Of a stretch of DNA of 64,000 nucleotides, positions 46,261 to 57,899 are shown piece after piece. The translations under genes were made by a program, and so were the position numbers. The notes beneath the pieces were generated by a model, which made no database searches, was not told where the DNA came from, and saw nothing but the letters and a program-made list of their open reading frames with translations. Position 1 is the first letter of the stretch. Every line of letters begins with the position of its first letter. This stretch comes from Pachyseris speciosa (taxonomy: Eukaryota; Cnidaria; Anthozoa; Scleractinia; Pachyseridae), in contig JAEMWC010000013.1 of assembly GCA_016490735.1 (NCBI GenBank), positions 2,160,001 through 2,224,000 on the forward strand, given 5' to 3'.

Positions 46261-47314
46261 CTTGGTTTTCAGTCACGCATAAGTCACGGAAGTAAAAAAA
46301 TTAAATCGTCAACCATTCAATAGATAAAGTCAAGAAATTGAGTTATTGTAGAGGAGTAATAAATTAACAATATGCCCAAGCTTCAGGGCTGTGAGACGTC
46401 CCGTCGTCGAGTTATTCTTCAAAATGTACCACTCAAACTTATTGGGTTTAGTATGGAAACGCCATGATGGAGCCCATCCATGGCGACCGGAAACGAGTGA
46501 GCTTACTAAAGCTATCTGAAAGGCTTTCGTCGCTCTGTTGAGCCTGCAAACTTTCACATACACGGTTCTCTTGTCATATTGGCTTTTAAAACCTCAAAAC
46601 ATACGGTGAATCACGGGGTTTTCATGTACGTGATATACTTGTGGGTACACAGGCAGCCCAAGCTCTCTTTATGAACCACACAAGGAACACAATATGGCGT
46701 CGAATTATAAGGGTTTGTACGGGATTTTCTACAAGATATCCATGAAGGTCGTTAAAAGTGAAAATATTCAATAAAAATGGCTTACCTTATTCCATACGTG
46801 TGTTGTTTACTCCTGGTGTCGTTATTTTACCGATTTAACTTGATTTAAGCGATTTTTTTGAATCCTGGTTTTCTCTTCATAAAGACGTCTTTATGAAGAG
46901 AAAACCAGGATTCAAAAAAATCGCTTAAATCAAGTTAAATCGGTAAAATAACGACACCAGGAGTAAACAACACACGTATGGAATAAGGTAAGCCATTTTT
47001 ATTGAATATTTTCACTTTTAACGACCTTCATGGATATCTTGTAGAAAATCCCGTACAAACCCTTATAATTCGACGCCATATTGTGTTCCTTGTGTGGTTC
47101 ATAAAGAGAGCTTGGGCTGCCTGTGGTGGGCAGACATCTGTTATGTCACATACTGTGAAAAACTATAAAATTCAAACTGCTCTGTTTTAAAAACAAAGCA
47201 AGGTACCGAGCTGAAAACGTGGAAGCAGATTCATTTCTAGTATGTCTTTGACGTGATGAAGATGCAAAAATGCAAAAGTCTGTTTGCTTTTGATGACGTC
47301 ATGTGAAAACCAAG
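46261..47314. mobile_element. MITE family with CTTGGTTTTCA ends, copy 2, carrying a nested palindrome
   Basis: The left end CTTGGTTTTCAGTCACG and right end CGTCATGTGAAAACCAAG are inverted. The body aligns with 30969-32680 on both sides of its insertions. Without the nested 480-bp insert and its 5-bp duplication it is about 570 bp. Confidence 0.8.
46646..47125. mobile_element. Perfect 478-bp palindrome inserted with GTGGG duplication
   Basis: Centre between 46886 and 46887 (GACGTC). By eye the arms (239 bp each, 46648-46886 and 46887-47125) are exact reverse complements. Ends are CACAGGCAGCCC and GGGCTGCCTGTG, with an extra TA on the left. GTGGG lies on both sides (46641-46645, 47126-47130), and the related MITE copy has a single GTGGG at 32508-32512. 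Confidence 0.88.
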
Positions 47315-47366
47315 AATATTCGTGACTCGTCCCAGTCTGTCAGAGGTTTTAGCCCTATCCACAAGA

Positions 47367-47444
47367 CCAGACGTCTCCTATTTCCTTTGTTGCACGCGGA
47401 AAAGGGACGTCTGCGAAACAGTGTCGCTAATCGTGTTCCAGTAT
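47367..47444. repeat. Dispersed repeat (CAGACGTC family), inverted copy at 51503-51578
   Basis: The segment with AGACGTCTCCTATTTCC, TTGCACGCGGAAA and CGACACTGTTTCG (complement) recurs in opposite orientation at 51503-51578 with few changes. The CGCAGACGTC core also ends the foldback at 8220-8452. Confidence 0.75.
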
Positions 47445-48272
47445 CCTGCTGTTTTCCCAGGATCTTGGGAAAGAACTGTGATTGGTAGCCAGATGGTGGT
47501 CTTTGTTCGAGCAAATTCTGATTGGTCTTTATCTAAAACTGATCTCATAATGTATGCATGCATTATGCCGCCCAAATTTGGCGGGGTTTCCATTAATCAA
47601 AGGCTCCTCTGAGGCAGCTCATGGATGCATCTTTCATCTACACTTGAGTAGTAATGCAACCTCTTTCCCAGAGTCTTCAAACTAGACAGTTTGTGATGTA
47701 TTCTCGCCGTCACGCAACCTCCCATCAAAGAGAGCGTTGTGTGACACCCCGAAAGTTACGGCATGGAAACTGTTTTTTGCAACAATATTGAATTACTTTC
47801 AAAAATAATTTTTATACTGATCGTTTATTTAAACCAAAGGATACAGACTTTCTGAACAAGATCGGTGTTTTGGGGCTAGCAGAATACGCGGCTTTCATTT
47901 AATTTACACACCATTGAATAAAAATAGCCTCCATTGTAATATGCCTCCGACTTGGAAAGCTATTTCAGACGAGTAATTGATCTCATCTTCAATAAATAAT
48001 TCAATACGTGCCTGTCTCAGTTTAAGCAGTAAAATCGATCATAGTTTTCTCCCACACCAAATGTATTACATGTCTAAATATGGGGGGTTTTTTGGTAGAA
48101 AAGCTCTGCTGGTTACTTTGTTTATGTTGATTCAGTGTAACGATTGCAACATAAGGTCTAAGCTTTAACCTGATATGCAACAACATACAGTACTCATCAT
48201 GTGACGGGTATTCAATCCATTAATGAATGTGCCAATCCTTTGCTCAAACGAATTATTTGATTTTGGTCCTTG
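47445..48272. other. Gene-free stretch
   Basis: No exon recognised; open frames under 100 codons only. Confidence 0.5.
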
Positions 48273-49823
48273 CTTTAAGGGACACTGTCCCGGTAATGCA
48301 CACGCGCGAACGTCATCTGTAATCTGTCAAAAAAAACAATAGAACTGTCATATTGAGGCGCCAAGATTTGATCGATCGATTGTTGACATCCTTTGCTCGC
48401 GTTATAACAACCTCGTGAATTTACCTCATCTAGTCATGTTTTTACGGTAAGAAACGCGATTGATTCTGAATACTTTAACGGTCCATCGGAAATACAGTAA
48501 ACTACATTTGTTAAGATTTGCAAAGTGACCGAAATCATTCTTCAACGACAAATACAATTCAAGTTTTAGCTTTTTACGCAGCATTTCACAGCACTTGCGG
48601 TGAACTGTGAAGACTGCACATGTTAAACGCGTAAGTGTTTGTGGCTTTTACATTTCATCTCAGTAGAAAAATTCAGTCGCAGTTTCAAATAGAACATGTC
48701 TTGAGCTTTAAAACCATGTAAAAATTATGTTGGAACATGGAATTAAAAGCCGCTAAGGAAATTTCCAAACGTTCATAATTTTCAAACGTGCCGCTTAGCG
48801 AAAACGTCGTCACGTTCTTTTTTAACTAACGCGAAACAAATTGCGATCTTCATTTAGCGCTTTCTTGAACGGTCGTTCGGCAATTCAAATACTGCACTTC
48901 TGTAGCTTTTCAAAGAAACCTATAAAAGCAGAAATTTAACACGAGTTATGAATTTTTTCGCAAACAGACTCTTTGGTTATTTTAGAGTTCGTCCGCTCGA
49001 CTGTGAAGAGTTCAGATGTAACCGCGTAAGCGTTTGTCGAGTTTTCATCTTTAAAAAGATTCATTCATATTTTCAAATAGAACATGTCTTAGCTTCAAAC
49101 TGCAGTAAGATAATGTTTGAACATCGCATTTAACCTCAGGAAAATGCTTTTGAAACGTGGAATAATTTGCAAAAGTCCCCCGCTTGGCGGGAATCTTGTC
49201 AGGCTTTGGCCTTTCCTCAACGGTTGGTCGGAAAGAGAGGAGAGACCCAAATGATTTTATAACGACAAATATAACTCCACTTATGAATTTTTACGCATGC
49301 ATAATTGTTTGTTTACATTTTTTCGGATGACTGGCGAAGATTTCACTTTACCTTGCTCTCCTTCGCATTTCCAGCGACAGCAAATGCTGGGCGTAGGCTG
49401 TACAGACACCATTCCTTTAGCCGTTTTCATGTCTCATGGATTGCTTTATTTTTGTATATACTCTGCTATGCTGCTGGTTCCATTTCTGCTTATTCCTTTA
49501 ATTTCGCGATTATCTGAGCTTTTGGCGGGAGAAAGAAGCCTTCCACCGGCGCCATAGCGTTTTCATCCTCTCGGTCCTGCGTTCAACGGCATTAAAAACA
49601 ACTCAAAAAAATCCTGATTGCACGAAAATTGCAACCCAGCAAGAATTATGTATCATTAATCTATAGTTCTGAGAAGATTTAGGGTAATATCGAACTCAAT
49701 TGAGCACGATGCAGACGGATTTTTGAACGACTTTTTTCCTTCTCGCATCTTTTGATTTCGCGACAGGAAGAACAAAAATCAAAACTTTGAGCATGCGCAG
49801 AATCGGGATACTGTCCCTTTAAG
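48273..49823. mobile_element. 1.55-kb TIR element, non-autonomous
   Basis: The left end CTTTAAGGGACACTGTCCCG is mirrored by CGGGATACTGTCCCTTTAAG on the right (two mismatches). Inside, two related segments about 410-420 bp apart (TTTCAAATAGAACATGTCTT at 48683 and 49069, with neighbouring CGCGTAAG..GTTTGT blocks) show an internal duplication. No transposase frame. Confidence 0.7.
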
Positions 49824-50441
49824 CGCCTGAGGATTTCCTTGCTTTCGGTCGCAGGGAGATTTATTTCCAAACACTCGGTGGCCATAGCATGCCTAGTTTT
49901 GTTATATAAACATATGCTTTTGGCGTTGTTTTCTCTCTGTTCTCTTGTCTGGATCTCCAACCGTGCCCTTCAGTGCTAGTGGCATCGAAATAACTTGTTT
50001 TGATTATTAAGACATTCATTCCTCCCTGCTGCATTCTTCCTTCGGGTGACAAGAAATATCGTCGATAGGAAAAGCAATTTCAACATCGCTTTTAAGATAT
50101 CAGCGGCAATTTTCGTCGATTTCCATCTTCAGTTCACGGAGCATGTGTACATAATCGTATGAGCTTTCCACTTTCCAACTCCACAAAGGTATATTCAAGA
50201 GGATCGGGCGAAAACGGATTATCCACTTTACAATCTTCACATGCTCTGATCGTCGCCATTCATATTAACTTCATGATACATAAACAGACCTAAACAGTCG
50301 AGAAAGAATCTACGCATTTCTACTACCCTCTGAAACTTGAAAACCGTGAGCAAAGTGGACTACGGGGACAAATACAATACTTACTAGGGGAGGCACAGAA
50401 GAAATGTTTAATCCAAGTTTAATGAATAAATTAATCAGAAT

Positions 50442-50490
50442 CGAGTGAGTGAGTAAGTGAGTGACTGAGTGAGTGAGTGAGTGAGTGAGT
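50442..50490. repeat. (GAGT)n microsatellite
   Basis: About a dozen GAGT units with AAGT/GACT variants. Confidence 0.93.
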
Positions 50491-50794
50491 TACATCAAAC
50501 CTCATGGTATGACTACCTCATCCATGAGCTAAAACCGAACGGATCGAAACATACAATGTTAACTGTGTTTTTCAGCCATCGAAAAGTTGAGCGACAGAAA
50601 TCTTGTGCAAAGTCACAGAGCATTTAATGTTTACGATGAAATTGTTTCTGTTCAGTTCATTGTGCATCCCGGCAACATAAGCTTATATTTCAGTGTAAAC
50701 AGTGTTTCACGAAACTACAAAAGCGACATAGACTTCGCAACAACTTGAAAAAAATCGACGAGGAGATTTTCGAAGATTACCGTCGCAAATCTTT

Positions 50795-51230
50795 CAGGGG
50801 CACCCAACGACAAGTTTCGGTAGATATCTCTTCGGTGGAGGGTAGTTCGCCTAAGGCTTTCAGCGTCGATTTAAGAGTGCACTCGGATTCTCGTAAGTAA
50901 AACGTGGCCTAAAACTTCGTAATGTGGAAATCATAACCCCTGAGGTTTTCGGAAAGGTTGTTATTGCTGTTTTGGCAGTAAAAAATATCAGCTAGCATTT
51001 TCGGAAAGAAAAAAAGGTTCCCTAGAAAGTTAACTTCAACTAGTATTTTCTCAAAGAAAGATTTTGTTCCCTAAAACTTTCGTGCAATTAACATTTCAGC
51101 TAGGGAATCCGAACAGATCAAAGTTTTCTAGCTAACCAAAACATCACCTTAAACAGACTTCAAACACCATAATGTGCTTAAAAATGCCTTTACACAGCTT
51201 TTGGCTGCTTTGGCTCGTTGGGTGCCCCTG
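50795..51230. mobile_element. CAGGGGCACC MITE, copy 1, with 6-bp target duplication
   Basis: Inverted ends CAGGGGCACCCAACGA and TCGTTGGGTGCCCCTG. ATCTTT lies on both sides (50789-50794, 51231-51236). Body 436 bp, non-coding, with internal TTTTCGGAAAG-type repeats. Confidence 0.9.
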
Positions 51231-51502
51231 ATCTTTTAAAGCAGGAGCATCGGCTCCTCCTGAGAAACGAATTCTTTTAGACGAATCTGGTTCCTCTTCG
51301 CCGAACGATATGGCTCCTCGCTAACGCTATCTTCAACACTCGTCAAGGTCTTCCCCACGCATTCTACACGCGTAATTCCCAATTCTCCTGTTAGCCCTGC
51401 AATCAATAAGCGAGTAGCTGAAGAGTCTGAAAATGAACATAATTACTGGTGCAAGTCAATGTTTCATTATTTATGCGAAATTTAAAACCAAACAGCGGGA
51501 GA

Positions 51503-51578
51503 CTGGAACACGATTAGCGACGCTGTTTCGCAGACGTCCCTTTCCGCGTGCAACAAAGGAAATAGGAGACGTCTGCAA
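51503..51578. repeat. Dispersed repeat, inverted partner of 47367-47444
   Basis: CTGGAACACGATTAGCGACG through GGAGACGTCTGC is the reverse complement of the copy at 47.4 kb. Confidence 0.75.
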
Positions 51579-51639
51579 GCAGACTACAAGATGGCGGCCA
51601 CACCGGTGAAAACTTCTACGGCGTTGAAGGTAGGAAAGG

Positions 51640-52086
51640 CAGGGGCACCCAACGACAAGTTTCAGTAGATATCTGTTCGGTGGAGGGTAGTTCGCCTTAG
51701 GCTTTCGGTGTCGATTAAAGAGTGCACTCGGATTTTCGTAACTAAAACGTGCCTAAAAGATTCGAAATTGGGAAATATTAGCCCCTGAGGTTTTTGGAAA
51801 GGTCATAATTGCTGTTTTTGGCGGTCAAAAACGTCAGCTAACATTTTCGGAAAGAAAATAGTTCTCTAGGAAGTTCGTGGAAAGTTCATTTCAGCTTGCA
51901 TTTTCTCAAAGGAAGATTTTGTTCCCTAACATTTTCGGGCAATTAAAATTTCAGCTAGGGAATCCGAACAGATGAACTTCTTCCTAGCTTAAGAAAACAT
52001 CGCTTTAAACAGACTTCAAACACCATAAGGCACTTAAAAATGCCTTTCTACAGCTTTTGGTTGATTTGGCTCGTTGGGTGCCCCTG
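51640..52086. mobile_element. CAGGGGCACC MITE, copy 2, with 6-bp target duplication
   Basis: Same ends and body as copy 1, same orientation, 447 bp. GAAAGG lies on both sides (51634-51639, 52087-52092). Different duplicated words in the two copies show independent insertions. Confidence 0.9.
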
Positions 52087-52355
52087 GAAAGGGAGCGAAC
52101 AATTCACCCTGATGTGCTCATTTTCTTAATCGAACTTGAACTGGTCATACGATGTGGTATTTTTTGCAGTGGAAGACAAAATGATATACCAAAATGTAAA
52201 ACGCGCATTAATTTAGCTAGATCGAGCCGTTGTTTTTGTTCAATTGCACATTACGTCTGACCAAATCAAACCCCAGTCACCCGATGGGGTAATTCGATTG
52301 TGTTCGGCAATCGAACGCTATCGATTTGTCCAGTATATTTAAGTCTTATTTTACA

Positions 52356-52457
52356 GTGAAGATAATAAGCAAAGGACCGCCAACGATAACGCTGTAGATC
52401 TGTAGATCCTGCGTTTAACAGCGTTATCTTTGGCGGTCCCTTGCTTATTACTTTCAC
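52356..52457. repeat. 102-bp imperfect hairpin
   Basis: The left arm starts GTGAAGATAATAAGC and the right arm ends GCTTATTACTTTCAC. About 40 bp per arm with three or four mismatches; loop about 22 bp. Size and mismatch pattern resemble a miRNA precursor or a tiny MITE; nothing here decides which. Confidence 0.7.
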
Positions 52458-53594
52458 TTGGACCGTAGGTCTTTACAGATCCGATATGCTGTGAATTTTT
52501 TAACATGGTTTTGTTCCGGGGGTTTTGTCCATGCGTTTTAATGTTAAGATTGGTAGTGGCCAATCTACATTTTTCTTTGCGAGACGCCATCGTGACACTT
52601 GGATTCCTTGCTATCCGAGCCACGTGGTGTGGCGTGGATCGGATGGCAAGAGAGTCCAGACCGAGAGTCCAAGGTACGGAACTTGACATCGTGAACGGAT
52701 TCATGCACAGGGAACCCAGACAATCTGCGTGTGTGAAACCTTACTGTGAATGGAACTGAGTTTATTTAATACACTCAATTTATGTTCCAAAACGTGATCT
52801 TTTCATTGCACTAATTAAAATCAAATTGTTCCAGTCTTTGTTCTAGTGTTAGAATTCGATCACACGATAAAAAAAAGCTAATGGGATATCTCAATGGGCA
52901 TCCGTGGCGAGTTATAAGAACCAGAAATTCGAGTTATCGGGGTAAATTTTGATCAAGGGAAACGAAACTTAGTTCGAGTTAGTGGGGTTTTCAAGTTATC
53001 CAAGTTCAAGTTAACCAAGTAAAAATGACTGAAAAGTTGGATCAAATCCAAGGGAATTGAGACTCAGTTCGAGTTAGCGGGGAAGTTCGACTTATCCGAG
53101 TTCGAGTTACCGGGGTTCTACTGTATTTTAATTACGGGTACACCATAGCTGTATAAATCGTCTGTAGAGTTTTTAGAGATAAATAATGGCTCGCCTTAAC
53201 CATTATTCCTGTCATATTTGATATTTTTGTTGCAACTTGGTCAATGTGATATTTTCATGTTAGCTCACCACCTATATACAAGCCCAAAACTTTTGTAGTG
53301 CGATTAGGTTCGATCGCGTTCGATTTGAGAATGGATGGCAAGATAATTGAAAAACAACGATCGACTTTGGGCTAGCGGTGGTGTTAAGCTTGTTCAGTTG
53401 AGCTCGATAAAAATCGAACGAAATCGAACTGTCTCACACAAATGTTCTGGTTCGATTGCGTTCGGTTATCGAACTAATCGAACCAAATCGATCAAGTTCG
53501 ATTATCGAACAGTTCTACTACTACTGACGTCGGGTTAACGACGTTCTCGTTTCTTCCACCGTCGCTTAACCCCTCTACTTTCTTTACTTAACAG
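52458..53594. other. Gene-free stretch upstream of the plus-strand transporter
   Basis: Contains a one-sided mariner-like remnant (repeated TTCGAGTTA words, then GGGGTTCTACTGTA at 53113) and TTCGAT-rich sequence at 53300-53515 with local inverted symmetry. No exon recognised. Confidence 0.5.
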
Positions 53595-54313
53595 ATGGTT
53601 TCTACAGGAGATGATTCCAAATGCGGTTCTCAAGAAGACCCTGACAAACAGATTGAACAGTCGTCGGCGAACCAGAAGTCTTTTGAGCTGGACTCCTGCT
53701 GGTCTTGGTTCGTTTGCGTTGTATGTGCCTTTTGCAGCATCATCATAAGTGGTATCCCGTATAGCTACGGAATCTTTTTCCCGCTCTTTTGGACGAGTTT
53801 CAGCGAGGAAAAGCAAGAACAGGTACTTAGGTCTAATTAATACCTCATCTGTTACTCGCTTCCAGTTGTTGAGTATCAGCAATCCTAGACTACGAGCAAT
53901 TCCTCAAAAATCCCCAGCGTGCCCACTCACTTGATTCTTATTAATTTATTCATTAAACTTGGATGAAACAATTCTCGTGTCCCTCCCCCGGTAAGTCTCC
54001 TCGCGTCTCCTCGCAATCTCGGGCGCACGTGTATTTCTCCCGCCTCATATTTGGAGACTGGACTTCTCGCAGTCTGATTAGGATCGGCAAGGTTATTAAA
54101 ACATCACGACACTTCTTTTTTTCCTTTCTGCCAAGTCTGTGTACGTTTTCAAGTCTGTTTACTGTTCACTGGCCAGCCAGTTTTTGGCGTCACCGCCTAT
54201 AATCAGGGTATCAGCTCACTCGGATATCAAAAATTTCCTGGCATTTTCCTGCCGTTGCACTGACCACAAAGCGACTTTCACTGACCTCCCAAGATATATA
54301 TCTTATAATTATT

Positions 54314-54444
54314 ATTAGATGTTTTGGCGTATAGTATCGCGGAGTATTTTTTACGGGTTGTGCTGTATTTTGACGAACCCGTAGAGTCAAAATACGAATA
54401 ACGAGTATAATTACTCCGCGGTACTTCACACCAAAACATCTAAT
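54314..54444. mobile_element. 131-bp inverted-repeat MITE in intron 1 of the plus-strand transporter
   Basis: ATTAGATGTTTTGGCGTA at the left mirrors CACCAAAACATCTAAT at the right, and CGCGGAGTA mirrors TACTCCGCG just inside. Confidence 0.8.
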
Positions 54445-56036
54445 AAGAGTTTTATTATCCAACTTATATTGCAAAAAAATAATTTATAGAAAGAAAAACT
54501 GCTTTCCAGAACTTTTGTGATAGGTTTTCAGTGCGCGCGCGTTGAAAAAAAAAAACCCGTAAAACAGGTTTTCTACAGTACAAGTATCCAAATGTACAAT
54601 ATCGCGGAATATTTGTTCACGCCTCGTGCGTTTTCTGTATAGTAACTAAAAGAATTGGATAATAAAAATTCTTAGGCAATAAAGCCCGCAATGTAGCCAA
54701 GGAAATCAATCTCTTTGCAGGGATCTTATGAAATGGCGTTACCTTGTAGAAACAAGGATTCTCCTTTCAAACTTAATGGCTAGCCAATAGTAAAATTCCC
54801 TGACTTTTCACTGACTTTCAGCTGGAATACAGAATTCCTCTGACTTGATACAAGATTCCTTGACTTATCCCTGGCCTTGAAAGAAATCTCTTTTTACCCT
54901 GATTTTCCCTGATCATGGCAACAATGTATAAATTTCTCCACCCTTTACGGGCTAAAAAAAAAGCAAATTTCCAAACAACCGGGAAACCAACCTTTGTGCG
55001 ACCAGTCTAAACCCTGAGCTTTGCATTGGAAATGTCCCAGTGTTCTTATAAGTAACAGTTATGTTATTTTCCCTTTGTCCTACAGCTTTGGTCGGCTCGC
55101 TGGCATTAGTTGGAGCAGGCCTTTATAGCATGTTCGTAGGTAAAGTGTACAACCGCATTGGTCCCACAAAAACCGCAACAGCTGGCTCTTTACTGTGCGT
55201 GGAAGTCTTCTGTTGACGTCACAGGGAACTAGCATTTATTTCTTAATATTCAGTTACGGCATATTGTTCGGCATCGCCTCTTGTTTTGTATACTTTCCTT
55301 TATTCTTAATGGTACCCCAATGCTTCGACAAAAGGCGCTCGCTCGCTATGGGGATCGTTGCTATGGGGCCGGGAGCCGGGTTGCTTGTAATGAGCCCCGT
55401 ATCACAGGCCATACTTGATGCACTTGAGTGGCGAAAGGCGTTCATGGCCATGGCTGGGATTGTTGGTATGACTTGCCCGCTACTTTGTGTGCTTGTACGC
55501 ACGCCAGATGACCGGCATTCACGACAAATCCAAGCAGTCAAGGATGGAAAGCTTTGTGATTTAACAGTCCTAAAAAATAAGCGCTTTTTTATTTACACTG
55601 TGGCAGCGTGTTTGGTGTATATTGGCCATTTTATCCCATCAGTTCACATGGTAAGTTAATTCGGTGAAATTAAAACAAAAGCCTGAAATGTTTTCCACTT
55701 ATTTTCGCAACTGTTGAAGTTGGTTTCATAATTTACAGCATCACGGATAGCCTACGTACAGGGTCTTCATTTGAGCAACATAGAGAGGATTTGTGCCTCG
55801 ATTAATGCCGCACCGTCAAAAAGTTACGGAATTGGGGCGAACGAGGGAAAGGAAGAGCTTGCAAAGGTCTCTGTGATTTGAGATCAGCCCTTTTCCGCTT
55901 GACTTAACTGTCACATCTTCAAAGTGGAATGAACCAATCAGAAATAACCGGAAATGACCCTTTGGGTCACCGTTCATTCAACCGTGTCACTTCGTTGAGG
56001 ACAAAATACCTGGGATCAACGTTTTCAAACCGTGTA

Positions 56037-56190
56037 CCAGAGAGGGATTATCAACCGTTGACAAGTTGTGCGTTTTGCCGATCGGACGGAAATCCGTCAG
56101 TGTATGTTTTCGCCTGAGAGACAATTACGAAGGCACAGCCATTCGATGAAGCCGAATCCTAGAATCCATCGATTTAACAAGAAAACTTCG
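56037..56190 (-). pseudogene. RecQ-like helicase remnant 1 (direct repeat of 57147-57295)
   Basis: A segment matching 57147-57295 in the same orientation (shared CCGATCGGACGGA, GAGACAATTACGA, GGCACAGCCATTCGATGAAG, TCGATTTAACAAGA), with a small extra block. On the minus strand it corresponds to the part just after helicase motif I in the other copy, here out of frame. Confidence 0.5.
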
Positions 56191-56336
56191 GCTGACAAAA
56201 TGCGCGCAGTGTGACCATATGAAAATAAGTGGACGTTTTATTTCGAGGTATGTAAACTTCTGGCGTCTGCTCCGTCTCAGTTTATCCAGCAAAACAGATC
56301 ATGGTTTTAGTATCCTTTGATAAAGTGATCTGTAGT

Positions 56337-57046
56337 CCCCGGGGGGGGGGGGGGGGGACTCCATATAATGGCCTAAACGGGGAGGCTCCGCCCGAAAGGG
56401 GTACCTTTTTCACGCTTCAGGTATATGAAAGGGTAGGGATTTCACGAGTCGAAGTATATGAAAGGGTAGGGAAATCTGTCATTTAGGTAGTGAAAAGGGC
56501 TTCACTAAAATATTTCGAACACACATACCTTATGGCTGTTCCAAAAAGGGGTACCATTCATTGATGGAAGGTATACGAAAGGGGTACCTTTTCTGCCGAA
56601 AATGGTATATAAAAGGGCAAGGGATCGGACGTTGGGCGGAGCCTCCTGGATTAAATTTTTCTTAGTGCCCCCCCCGTGGGGGGGGGGGACTCCATATAAT
56701 GGCCTATACGGGGAGGTTCCGCCCGAAAGGGGTACCTTTTTCACGCTTCAGGTATATGAAAGGGTAGGGATTTCACGAGTCGAAGTATATGAAAGGGTAG
56801 GGAAATCTGTCATTTAGGTAGTGAAAAGGGCTTCACTAAAATATTTCGAACACACATACCTTATGGCTGTTCCAATGGAAGGTATAGGAAAGGGGTACCA
56901 TTTATTGATGGAAGGTATACGAAAGGGGTACCTTTTCTGCCGAAAATGGTATATAAAAGGGCAAGGGATCGGACGTTGGGGCGGAGCCTCCCTGGATTAA
57001 ATTTTTCTTAGTGCCCCCCCCCCCCCCTCCCCGGGTCTGTAGCCAT
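56337..57046. repeat. Tandem dimer of a 330-350-bp element bounded by G and C runs
   Basis: Unit 1 (about 56337-56675) and unit 2 (about 56676-57046) share GACTCCATATAATGGCCTA, GGGGTACCTTTTTCACGC, the paired TATATGAAAGGGTAGGG words and GCAAGGGATCGGACGTTGG, ending TTTTTCTTAGTGCCCCCC. Unit 1 begins in a run of 17 G; unit 2 begins after a C run and G run and ends in a run of 14 C. Inside intron 2 of the plus-strand transporter. Confidence 0.88.
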
Positions 57047-57129
57047 TTTAAATGTAAACATTTATCGTGCAATTGCTTGTTTGTGTCCTTCAAAATTCCA
57101 GTCATTTTCCGTCCTTCAATATTTATGTA

Positions 57130-57375
57130 TCAACTGCTCTTGATAACCGTTTCAAATGGCTTGGCAAATCCGTTGACTAGCTGTGCGTTTTTCCGATCGG
57201 ACGGATATCCGTCAGTGTAGGTTTCCGCGTGAGAGACAATTACGAGGGCACAGCCATTCGATGAAGTCGAATCCATCGATTTAACAAGAGCAAAAACTTG
57301 AAACACAGGGCTTTTTCCAAAGGCTGTAGGCAGCACAGCCATCACATCCAGGCTGCCACGCAGGTTGCAAATCAC
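57130..57375 (-). pseudogene. RecQ-like helicase remnant 2 (motif I region)
   Basis: The minus strand reads LDVMAVLPTAFGKSPVFQVF, a RecQ motif I with Walker A written PTAFGKS, then ALVKSMD and CALVIVS (start of motif Ia). The sequence after that departs from the family. 81 codons in total, no other helicase motif. With remnant 1 and the 39.97-kb fragment this makes three RecQ-like pieces in 18 kb. Confidence 0.6.
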
Positions 57376-57899
57376 ACAGAGACACTTTCCCTCGATCGCC
57401 CCAATCCCTTAGAATTTGACCGAGCGCCAACCTCTCTGAATTGCCCAAATGAAGAGCCTGTGTGCAGCTGGGCTACATCACGGAATGATCTCCACGCATT
57501 CACAGTCATTTATCTAAATTTACTAAACTTTGACCATGTCTCATTGTTTGGGGCAATTTGTTTTAGCCGGTTTGTTTGTTTATTGGTTTCTCATGCCAAA
57601 ATCTGTACTGAAAGGTTAAAAAAAGCCCCGCAAATACTCCTCGTTGTAGTTTTTCATAGTTTTAAACATTAATTTTGTTATCCAATACAAGATTTTACCG
57701 AAAGGGGGGTCAAGACTAACATGCGAGACTTGCACTTACAGACAACACTTTTTAGAGCAGTTTTCAGTAGAACATATTCGTATTCTCAGTGTTAAACCGG
57801 ATCTAGAATGAAGTGGAGGCTCTTGCGAGGGGTATATTTACACGAGAAAACAGGCCCCCGTTCAAGGCTCGTGTGCTAGCTTGCGCTAGTTCCATAGTC

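Noticed and set aside
46646..47125. Assembly foldback artefact
   Set aside because: The GTGGG duplication and the empty site in the related MITE copy favour a real insertion, though read evidence is still needed.
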